Origin: Flectonema sp. DT1601
Taxonomy: Eukaryota; Euglenozoa; Diplonemea; Diplonemida; Diplonemidae
Assembly: GCA_964019425.1 (NCBI GenBank)
Contig: OZ025793.1
Location: forward strand, 1,302,001 to 1,366,000
Direction of reading: 5' to 3'
DNA length: 64,000 nt
Both the position numbers and the translations under genes were made by a program. The notes below the pieces were generated by a model that was given only the letters and a program-made list of their open reading frames with translations, made no database searches and was not told the DNA's origin. Numbering within the stretch: position 1 is the stretch's first letter; each line of letters begins with the position of its first letter. Of the stretch, positions 52,398 through 62,551 are shown piece by piece.

Positions 52398-55300
52398 CCC
52401 TTTTAGAATGATAACACATATTGTACTGCAATATTTCGTTAGCATTCTCGATTCTATACAGATCATTCTTCTCTTTTATATTTAAAAAAAAAAAAACTTT
52501 TCTTTTTGTCATCCAATTATTTTTTTAAACTTTATACATGAATTAATTCGGTTGTAGGGTGTTGCTTTTATTTTGCTTTGCGTGTTAAATTCTTTCTTGC
52601 GTCACTTGCTCAACAGAAATTCAATAGTGCAAGTTTTCTGTCTACTTACATAAATGGGGAGTTTCTTGTAAGGTTTATTTTCTCTCTTTTTTTTTTCTTC
52701 TTTTGTTTATTTGTTTTTTTTATTGGAAGCACGCCTGTGCTCATAATTTGTTCCCATTATTCCGTTTTTCAGGGAAATTTTGGAAAATTTTGATTTTACA
52801 CCAGTGCGTACAAACAAAAAAAGCCAAACCAATTTTTTTTTTTTTTTTTTTTGAGATAAAGTTGAGAATTATTTAGTGAGGTGCCGAATTCTTTTTTTCA
52901 TTTCGAAAACATGTTTTAAGAGTGAAAGAGAATTGTGGCGGCGTAACGTTAACACCCTTACTTTGTAGGTTTGTTTTCGGTTGCGCACAAGCCTCGTTTT
53001 ATGTACAAAGCTGAAGAACGTTCCCCTCAGCATTCAAATTGTCACAAGACGTAAGGCGCCTGGATCTTTTTCTTTTGCAGCCTACGAAGAAGAAAAGGGC
53101 TTCGTGATAATTTGATTTTGAGTATTTCTTACTCAATTTTTGTTTTGCCTTTCTTGCGAATTCGTTGTTTCTATCAAAATATAATTGTTAGGCGATTATG
53201 GGTCTCACTTTTAGTAGTGGTTTTTCGCGGGACCCTCGCGTTCGAGGAGACCTTCCCATGATACTTGATCCAAGTCAAGTCCTTGGTAGTACTTTTCTCT
53301 CTTTACCATGGCAGAGTGTCGATTTCATTCTTTAGCCGTATCGGCGCCCCTCCCCTCTGACACTGAAAATCACTGCTCCTTACCGTTTTTTTTTTTTTTT
53401 TTTTTTATCTTGCGGAAATTCTTTGTGCTTGCTACGGGTAGCTTTCGTATTAATTTTCCAAAATATTTTTAAGCAATAAACTCGTCCTATAGACTAAGTG
53501 CATCGATGACACACCGTGTATTGGGAAGTGACTCAGCTCTCTGTGATTCTGATGTTTGATATTCTTTAGACCCGCTAACTAACTGATTTTTTCAATTATT
53601 ATTAATGAAAAAAGAAGTAAAAAAAACGTGCCACGAGAAAACCACCAGTTTTGATGGGAAAGTAGTAACTTTCTTTTTTTTTTTTTTTTTTTTTTGTTGA
53701 GATCCATTTTCGGTCAAACTGAATGTTGGCATTTCGATCAAAATCTCTGAAAGATCTTCGTCTTCAGAATTTAAAAAAAGAGAAGATTACATCAGAAAAT
53801 TCTTATTGGCGTTGGACAAGCTCTCAAGACTCTCTTCTGTTAGGAAGGTTTATTTTGTTTTATTTTTTGTTTTACGAAATATTTTAGAACTGAAGGACGT
53901 CTCTACAGAGATCATTCTCATGTCACATAAAAGTGAACTCTTTTAATAAATTATATAATTGTTTTATATCCCCCATCCCTCCTCGCGCATCACCCTTAGT
54001 CACTGTATTTAAAACAAATGCTAACTTATCTTTATGTTTCTATGATACAACAGTTGTGATTTTTACAAAATCGAACATACAACCCCCCTCCTGGATTCAA
54101 TCACCCTTTTCTCCGATAGATCATTTGGTATCGTATTAATATCCCCCCCCCTGGAGTTGATTTCTTATATTGCAACCAGGTTTGGCCGAAGCCTATTCTC
54201 GTTTTTGCCAGTTTCAAGTTGCTTTCCATTTAATATTAGTATCAAGTTACCCCCCCCCTCTTGATTTATTTATCCAAGTTCCCCCTCATCAATCGTTTCT
54301 TATTCTTATGTTTATTCTATTCCAACTCATCTTAATTAGAAAATAGTAGTTGTGTAAGGATAACATAATTATTCACATACTGTGTACAAACACAGTGATT
54401 ATTAAAATGCTGGGATCAAGTTGTTGTTGTAATTACTGATAAACTCTGTGACTTCGCTTTAGACTAGCTTTTATTCAATCATCCAAAAAACAATGAAATC
54501 AGTAGAAGGAAAAAAAAAAAAAAGCAAAAAAAAGGGAATATTGTGTGGTTCACTAGTGATTTCTTTCTTTCTTTTCAACATTCGTAATCTGAACAGCGGC
54601 GAGTTCTCCCCCTTGGAGAAATAAATTAGCGTTATCAGCCGTCTCTAACTACCTGCTTCGTGCAAGCGGTGGGTCTGGGAAGTCACTTACTTCTAGTCGA
54701 TTAATGTCTCTTCTCGCCTGTGAGAGTCCTACGGTTGTGGTACCCCGTGAGCTTCTCCAGGGATTTGACTTCCCGACTTCGATAAACAAATAAATAAAAC
54801 AAACACTGTCCTGTAACCTTTGAGTTTATATACATTTTAGCGCTCTGTTCCTTTTTTTCTATAAAACATCACTTTTGAAGAATTGTTGTAGTATATCTAA
54901 CATTTAAAAAAGATTTCTAAGTCGGAATGGAATTTCCATATCATGTTATGGAATGCCACCTACGGCTACTTTCCATTTTATTTTCCCCCCCTCTCCTTTT
55001 CAGCAACCAATTCGCCATATGTTTGCGTAAGAACCAGGGAAACTTTTTTTTTTTTCTTTTCTTCTTTTCTTTCTTTTCGTGTGTTTTTTAATCAAACACG
55101 CCTCGTGCAAAGTACTTTTGTAAAGTCGTTTGAAGATTATCATACCTTAGCCTCTCTTAGGAACCTAATCTGTTCCTATGCTTTTTCTTTCTCGGTAAAG
55201 TTCCAACTACATAATCTCATTTCGTATTTCGGATACATTTTCACCAGCAAACACGTTGTGAAGCTCTTGTTGATGCTTACTTAAAAAATTGTTTTCTTGA

Positions 55301-58300
55301 AGATATATTGTCCTTCGGTTGTCACTTTCACACCCCGGTTTCCTTGAGAAGTGGTGCAGTAATTGTTGCTTGCGTATCTTGGAGTTGGTAAATTTCGGTT
55401 TTTTTGCAGCCGTTTACTGCTTCTGTTTGCATTGGATTACAATTAGTTGTTCCTCCTTTGGGTCTCAGTAGACTCAGTGATCCATGAACATTCCCCACCA
55501 TTAAATCAGACTTATACATTGTGTGGATATGTATAGTTTTCGTTTTGTTTGAAAACATTTCAGCTTCGTGTGGCTCATTTTTTTATTAGTCATAAGTGGT
55601 AGATTTGTGAAAGGGCGTAAAATGAGTTAATTGAAAAGCACACTTATCGTGTTGACGAAATATTGACACTTTCGTTTTACTAGTCTAGAATAAGAAAAAA
55701 AACAAAGAAAAGAAAACCTAAATTAGTTTTTTTTTTTTGATAACGTTCCGTTGCCATACGTAGAGGACGATTTCTCTGTAGCTAAAAAATAGCTTTGTAA
55801 CTCTTATGTGAGCTGCTTGACTCACAACAATTAATTAACTGCTCCAGTGGTTGACATAAAATAATATTTTGAGTTTAGCAAAAAATATAAGATTGTAGAA
55901 TTGTACTACCAGACGCTAACTATCGATCTCTCTTAAATTTTATTTGTGTTTACCCATTGGTCCCAAGTATTTTTTAAACAAAACTCAGAAACCATCAGTG
56001 TTTGCAAAGCATAATTTCTGTACTTTGAGACTTCATGAAGGAAAAACGTTGTGTGGCGCCGTTGCCAGAAATGGTTTTATATCTCGAAAGCAGCCCGAAT
56101 TGGATACATGTTGCTCGAGGTTATACCATCGTTGTTTAGTTCTTTTTTTTGTATTTTTTTTATTTTTTTTTGCAGAAAGGTGCTTTGTGACTGCTGCAAT
56201 GGAAATTTGCTCAGGATTCTGACTGTGACATCTTTATGCTACTGCCTATCGGAGTTTGGAAAAATGAAGCCGGGTAGCTGAAACTGGCACTTCGAAGTTA
56301 GTTGCAATTTCGTACCGCTAATCGTGTGGTGCAAGTTCCCAGTGTCTGCACTTGTTAGACAGTAGCCATGGGGTTCACTTTTATAGTTCGCCTGTATGCG
56401 AGTCACAGCTTGTTGATGCCTCAGAACACCTGCATCGTGCTAACGTTTGTCCTCTTTAATTAGAATTTCTCGCTCTTTCCGAAATCTATTTCTTCAATTG
56501 TCTCCATGAGCGTAGACAGTGTTTGCTGGTCGGCTTTAGGTGGCTGATCCCTCGTAGTTGACGAATCTTTCGCAAACACTTTTGAAACAGAAACATCACA
56601 TCAATGAAATAAAAGAAACTTACCAAAGGAATGATGCCACATTGTTAGTTGGTAGCCAGCGTTAGTTTGGCACAGCTGACTTTAATCACGAAGATGTTTA
56701 AAAAATCATAATTTATCTTAAACAAGTAAATATATTCATCCCGTTCTGCGTCCATAATATGGGATCGGAACTCGGCTGTCCTCTCCCTCTCCTTTTTTTG
56801 TTCTTACATCCCCTAGTCCTCGTCGAACGAACGAGAAAATGTCAATAAGTGAATAGTCGGAAAAAAACAAAAAAAAAACCATTCTTTTGCTTTTATTTAG
56901 CGTACACCCACTCCGATTTTTCTAAACTGAAAAATTCAAAATATTTCTCTTTTTTTCAGATACGTCCATCACCGATTGCAGCACTACACAAAATAAATCT
57001 TTTCACTATCAGTGTTCTCAGATTTTTCCTTTTTTTTAAAAAAAATTCTTTCTAATTTTCTTTTTTTTCTTTCTAATGTTTTGTCACAGCAGTCAGATTG
57101 CGTGTACTGTCAGAATTAAGCCTACAATATGAACAGGTTCAATTCTGAGACTTTGCATGCTCACAAAGCGAAATAGGGAGATTCTGGTCTCTCGTCCTTG
57201 AGTTTACTTCCAACAGAAGTTATATTTTTTTGGATTTTTTCGTATTTGTCCACCTTGCTGATTGTTTGGGGGTAAAAATAAAAAAAAGATGAAAAAAAAA
57301 AAAAAAAAAAATAAAATAAAATAAATAAAAGAAAGGAAGGGGGGAAAAAAACGAGAAGAATGAATGAACACAAACCGAATATTATCAAGTCTGGCCATCA
57401 AAGAGTCTGACCCAACCTAGCTCCTAATTGAAATCTGTCGAAGATCCTGCTAACTCTTACGTCAAGCAAGTGTTAATTAAATTAGTACAGCAATACAAAA
57501 TAACGAAACCTTTTTAAACAAAAAAACACAACAAAAAAACGTTACTTACTATCACCCGTTTCAATATTTTTGTGTCTTGTCGATGTCATCGGAGTGTTTA
57601 TTAATATATTTGTCTATTTGTCTTGGTTGGTCAGCACCTTGGTTTTTTCTTATAGCCCATCTTTAGTACTAACTGCAACATCAATGCGGTGTCATTTCTA
57701 TATACAGCACAAAACGTTCTCGTGTAATCTGCATCTGCAATACAAGAGATAGAAAAAAAAAATGTTTAAATATAAAATTTTATGTGATAACTTGTAAATT
57801 TTTTTTTTTTAATTCTTTTGGTTTGTGTAAAAAAAAAAACAAATAATATAAAACATAAAATATAGTACTCAAAAAAAAAAAAAAAAAAAAAAAAATCTAA
57901 AATTAATTTTCGTTCGAATTTGGGACATTTTTATGTCAACCTGATTGATGCTTTCATTCTGTTTATCTTTTACTTGATATATTATTGTCGCGGTTGCCTA
58001 ACACAACCTATGCCTGCACAAGGTGTGCGAAGTTTGTGTTTTTATCTAAGCACAGCTTCTACTTAACCCTAGTAAATCAATTCCTTATGTTATGTATAAA
58101 TTCAGGGACTGGGCTTGAAATTTGCTGGGCCAGCAAGTGCTATCAACCGTCGAAAGAAATATCGGGGAAAAGTTCTTTTTAACTATTGTAGTTCTAATCA
58201 ATCACTTTGTCTATTAAAAGCGGTGCTCACCAAGCTTCGAACCCCTATATGGGTACTATGTGAAACTAAAAACACAACTCCTTGCCTCTCTATATTTTCA

Positions 58301-59579
58301 GCCCTCAAAGTCGGTAGAATTCCAACTGAGGGATGGTCCGGGTGGTTTTTAAAGTTGCCATTCCCCTCCCCGCTGACAGTCAAGATTGTCGGAGAAATTG
58401 TTGTTCCTTTTTTAGCTTTTAATAATGCAATATCAAAATTATCCCCCCTGCCCCCCCTTCAGGTTACCAAGATATAATTGTAGTATCAATTTACTTCTTC
58501 TTTTACTTGTCTTTTTTTTTGAAAAAAGGGAAAAAAAAAGAAAAAGAAAACGATACGACCTCCTGAATCTTGGTAATCATTTTAGGTTTTGTGTGTCAAG
58601 CATCCCGAGCTGTAATAAACGAACTACCAACCGACAACATAAATACGATCAAATTCTTACATGTTGATATTCAAACTACTAGTTCATATGAAGCTACAGT
58701 GAGGGGGGTTTCGTAAGAAGATTCATTCTTAGACCGTAGTAGACGTAACCTGACTTTACTTTTTTCTTGTTTGTCACAGCAATTTTCCTTTTCCCAATTC
58801 CCCCTTAAACTACTTTTTTAAAAAAAAGAAAACGTGGTATTCAATATTTAACCCCAACACGTTAACGACCGGTCCCTTCATGTGTCCCAAGTAAAATTTC
58901 TTTTTGAAAAGTCGGTAACAATTCTTATTGTTATTGCATAAGATGCTTTTTGTGTAATTTCTGCTGTTTAGGATGCGAGAGGAAGTATGACTTGAAAGAT
59001 TATTTCTTCCCCCTGATGGGAATATCATTTCTTTTTTTGGAGGGAAGAAAAAAAAAAAAAAACGTTGCTGTTAAAATGATTCAAGAAAAAAAAATTTTAA
59101 TAAAACACAAATGCAGTTCTCAGTTCTGAGTTGTTCTTCTTTTTAATTTCAAAAGGGAGTGGTATCAGTACAACCTGTTGTGTTTTTTTGGGGAATCGTA
59201 TTTTTTTTTTAATTCTTGTCAATCACACCAACAAATCAACAGCGTCACCTGTTCATATTCTATTCCAAGAATCTGTTCAGAAACGCCTTACTTTCCCCCT
59301 ATTTACACACACTGACGATAGCTTTGTGTGATGTGTTGCTCCAATCGGCTGATGGTCCCGTTCTCCTTCTCATTTCCCATTCCTTTTTGTGGGTGTACCT
59401 AGTGAGTGGTATTAGCAGTTGAGATATTTAATTATTGAATTCTTTATATTTTTTGTTTAAAACAGAATCAAAACATATCGTATTCGATTACCTTAACTGA
59501 GTACCCAGCAACTATGAACCTTTTGGGTGGTGGTGATGTTATATTATGTTATTGTTATCTCAATTCACAGAAGGTTAAC
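48495..59579. other. Gene desert, part 3
   Basis: About 11 kb without a supportable gene. Extreme homopolymers, the longest an A run of about 36 near 52361-52396. C-rich islands at 53968-54290 include a diverged relative of 2994-3070. Structured candidates: 53195-53265 (GGTCTC/GAGACC with inner CGCG/CGCG) and 54673-54777 (listed separately). ORFs of 60-120 codons (such as 58115-58477 and 49457-49753) show no recognisable family. The stretch from 59440 holds the 5' end of the next gene. Confidence 0.5.
54673..54777. ncRNA. Candidate structured RNA with a 12-bp closing stem
   Basis: GGGAAGTCA (54677-54685) pairs with TGACTTCCC (54766-54774); beyond a single bulged T, GTC pairs with GAC, closing a 105-base unit. 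Inside, ACGG pairs with CCGT around a 10-base loop (54731-54747), and TCTC/GAGA near 54711-54724. The segment is GC-richer than its surroundings. It is not a tRNA: no T-loop and no usable anticodon arm. Orientation and transcription unknown. Confidence 0.3.
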
Positions 59580-61850
59580 ATGCGAACTTCGTTATCTCTC
59601 TTGGCGGTATCTCTTGTGGGAGGTGTGGCTCTTCCGAGAGGAGAATGGAATGGAGAAATCAAAGGATTGCCGAGTACACAACTTCCCCAAGTACCATTAT
59701 TAGGTAATGGATATACAGGTATCGCTATGGATTACAGAAGACGAGAATTAATACCTAGGATTGGACCTGGGAGAGAAGAAGCCGTCGACTTCTGGGTGAA
59801 TACCAACGCGATGTGGACCTGCGCGAATTCAACGAGCCCACACCCGCCGAGGTGCAAACGGATATCATTTGCGGGGTACAGTGTTAGACCGCAATTCGAT
59901 TCTGAAATATCATTTAGTGCTCTCGAAGACATCAGCATAGCGACGTTGTTTACAACTCAGAACTCTTCGTCAGGATCCTTCAACACAAAAACTGTAATGC
60001 ATCCAAATGAAAAGGGTTCATTTTTCACAGAGCTTTCCTATACTGGAATCACTTCTTGTATTAATGCTACCGTTTCATTATGGGTCACTTCAGAAAAAAC
60101 AGGAGGTGCAGTTCCGGATGTTGGTTTTGAAGATTCCTCTCTGCACGTCTCTCGTAGAACTAATACTCGGGATGAGTTACCATTCGCTGTTTGGACATCG
60201 TTAGCTGCATCTTTGAGTGTTCCTTATGTAAGCAAGCCAACGATTAGGAAAACAGAATACCAGGAGGTGTCTGCAATTGTTCAAGTCTGTCCTGGTAAAC
60301 CTGTAGTCTTACTGTTGGGAATCGCAGACAATTTCAATAACAAATCAAACGTTGTTACAAATTCATTAAACCCTTTACAGGAAGCCATCACTGCTACGAA
60401 GAATACAACAGTCGAAGACATTCAGATCGCATCCAATACTTTCTGGAAGACTTATTGGAATAAAGCATCAATTGATACTCCAGACTTCCCAAATATTAAT
60501 AAAGGATGGTATTTCACTCAGTACTTTACTCACTGTGCTTTGGGTCGTTTGGGTTCTCCTCCTTCAGGAATGTATGGCCCTTGGACTTCAAGTGATTCAT
60601 CGAAATGGCATGGAGACTATACTTTAGATTATAATCAAGAAGCTCAGTTTTATGGAATATTCTCCAGCAACAGAGTTGATCAGTTTTCATCGTATTCTAG
60701 TCCGATATTTGATTGGGAACCATCTGCGAGACTCCTTGCTCAGGAAGAAGCTGCTGCTGCGAATATCACATGCCCAAGTAATACATTACATTATGCTTGT
60801 CATCTAGCACCGTGGGGATATCAATCTGAAGATGGGAGTGTTTACATGCACTGGAATGGAATGTTTGCGGCACTTCCACTAATTTCTTACTGGGAGTACA
60901 CAAGAGATTCCCTTAAAGGAAAGACATACGATATGCTTGACGGTTTAAACTCTTGGTCGCACTGCTATCTTAAAGATATTAACAATCAATTAGTTGATTA
61001 CAACAGAGAGAACCCAGACGAAGAACACGAACGCCAGAAAGTAAAAAATCCTCAAATTGGACTTTCACTTATAAGAAGAACTGCACAAGCTCAACTGACT
61101 ATGGCTGCCTACTACAATAAGAAAGCTCCAGAGTACCTTACAGATATCCTAAACAGATTAACACCTTACAATAATAATAGTAAAATTTGGACTAGTTTTG
61201 ATGGAGCATCTGAGAAGGAATCGGATGACTTTTCGATGTATCCCATGTGGCCAACTCAGGCAATCGAAATTATTGAGCATCCTGCTGTCAGAAACATGGC
61301 GAGACAGTCAGCGAAGAAATATTGTAATTTAGCAACAGGTAGACCTGTACTAGTATTCTCTGCAGCAGTAAGGGCTGGATCAGATGACGAGGAAGGACTG
61401 TTCAGCAAACTTGATATCATAAATGCTTTCGAATCTTATTACAAAACTAATGGAGGACCTTCTGGACTCCCAACCGCTCCATACGGTGGTACAGAAAATG
61501 TTGGTGTTCTTGCTGGTCTTAATGATGTCTTTCTTCAGAGTCCGGAAGTTAAGTTTATTGAAGTCTTTCCGATGTGGCCACTGAACTTAACTGCTTCATT
61601 TAAAAACCTCAGAGCTAAAGGAGGTTATAGTGTGTCTTCTGGAATTCATGAGAAGTATATTAAGAACATTACAATCGTGGCTTCAGTAGACAACACTCCA
61701 ACAGTACTCCTTCCTTGGGTTAACGCAACCATTCGCTGTGATGGAATCATCACCAATTACACTCGCGTTACTCCACGAGGTGCACGCGGGAGAGTAGGAG
61801 CTTTCTTTATAGCACCTTTGAACTCTCTCTGCGTTGTTAGCGAAAAGTAA
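59580..61850 (+). CDS. Secreted six-hairpin glycoside hydrolase (GH95-like)
   Basis: 756 residues. Signal peptide about 1-17 (MRTSLSLLAVSLVGGVALP), then a beta-sandwich N-terminal part (LPQVPLLGNGYTGIAMDYR..., W..NTNAMW) and an all-helical (alpha/alpha)6 part. The core FTHCALGRLGSPPSGMYGPW...WHGDYTLDYNQEAQFYG parallels the GH95 stretch LPxNLQGxWxxxxxPxWxxxYxxNINxxMNYW. GH95 enzymes release L-fucose or L-galactose by inversion. The first of the two active-site Asn of GH95 (NIN) is Asp here (DYN), so the linkage cut may differ. Many N-glycosylation sites fit secretion. An earlier in-frame ATG (59514) lies upstream of an acceptor-like TCTCAATTCACAG (AG 59569-59570), and only the ATG at 59580 gives a leading signal peptide, so I prefer it. 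Confidence 0.65.
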   Translation: MRTSLSLLAVSLVGGVALPRGEWNGEIKGLPSTQLPQVPLLGNGYTGIAMDYRRRELIPRIGPGREEAVDFWVNTNAMWTCANSTSPHPPRCKRISFAGYSVRPQFDSEISFSALEDISIATLFTTQNSSSGSFNTKTVMHPNEKGSFFTELSYTGITSCINATVSLWVTSEKTGGAVPDVGFEDSSLHVSRRTNTRDELPFAVWTSLAASLSVPYVSKPTIRKTEYQEVSAIVQVCPGKPVVLLLGIADNFNNKSNVVTNSLNPLQEAITATKNTTVEDIQIASNTFWKTYWNKASIDTPDFPNINKGWYFTQYFTHCALGRLGSPPSGMYGPWTSSDSSKWHGDYTLDYNQEAQFYGIFSSNRVDQFSSYSSPIFDWEPSARLLAQEEAAAANITCPSNTLHYACHLAPWGYQSEDGSVYMHWNGMFAALPLISYWEYTRDSLKGKTYDMLDGLNSWSHCYLKDINNQLVDYNRENPDEEHERQKVKNPQIGLSLIRRTAQAQLTMAAYYNKKAPEYLTDILNRLTPYNNNSKIWTSFDGASEKESDDFSMYPMWPTQAIEIIEHPAVRNMARQSAKKYCNLATGRPVLVFSAAVRAGSDDEEGLFSKLDIINAFESYYKTNGGPSGLPTAPYGGTENVGVLAGLNDVFLQSPEVKFIEVFPMWPLNLTASFKNLRAKGGYSVSSGIHEKYIKNITIVASVDNTPTVLLPWVNATIRCDGIITNYTRVTPRGARGRVGAFFIAPLNSLCVVSEK

Positions 61851-62551
61851 TTTCGCTTCTCCTTTAGCCTCGTTGTTATTTTTGTTTATTTTCGTACGGA
61901 GGCTATATTTCCGTTGATAAAAGAGAAATCACTCTCACCCTAGCTACTTGAAGTTGATTTGCCGACATGTTTTTTTGTTTTGACCGTTCTCTTTCAGTTG
62001 CCTTATTGGTGTAAACTGGAGGGAAGGTATGAGTGTGTTGTTGTTCCTTCCTTTCCTTTCCTTTCTTTTGTTATATCTTTTTAGACCAAGTTCTTGTACG
62101 ACAACATCATCATAAGAACCACCTCGTGACATGTCTATGGTCTTTAGTCGAGAAAAGTCTTTTTTGTTGTGAAGCTGAAATATAGCACTCTGTGATCCAA
62201 AAGCATTCCTGTTGTGTTGCTCTCAGCCCCCTATAAAAATGTGAAAAGAATGATAAAAACTTGTCTCAGGCTGATAACTTTCGATACTTCCTCTTCTCCC
62301 TTCTTCCTCTCACTGCTAACGTTCCATAATAGGTAGCCCGCGTTTTATTATTTCCGAAGAGTTGATACAAAGTATCTTCTCAAACAGTTCTAACTCTTCG
62401 AATTGAATTGCACTGCGAACTGCTACTGACACTTGTTGACTCATCGTCAAGTTTTGCTTCAGTTTTGTGTACAGGCAAATATAAATAGCATTAAAGTGAG
62501 ATTTAAACGGTAGTGTTATTTATACTTTTTCCCTTCCCCAACAGGCGTACG
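61851..62551. other. 0.7-kb intergenic region
   Basis: T-rich with a TTTCC-repeat tract near 62047-62065. No gene recognised. Ends with TTTTTCCCTTCCCCAACAG (AG 62543-62544), eight bases before the next ATG. Confidence 0.5.

Noticed and set aside
54673-54777. Selenocysteine tRNA (long acceptor stem)
   Set aside because: No T-loop consensus, no anticodon arm with TCA, and the unit is too long.
56014-56026. TTTCTGTACTTT, resembling the 3' half of euglenozoan spliced-leader exons
   Set aside because: The match stops before the conserved ATTG and there is no GT donor or downstream Sm-like site; most likely chance in T-rich DNA.
58115-58477. 120-codon ORF as a gene
   Set aside because: Composition is fairly protein-like, but no motif, no acceptor tract directly upstream and no support from a conserved pattern.
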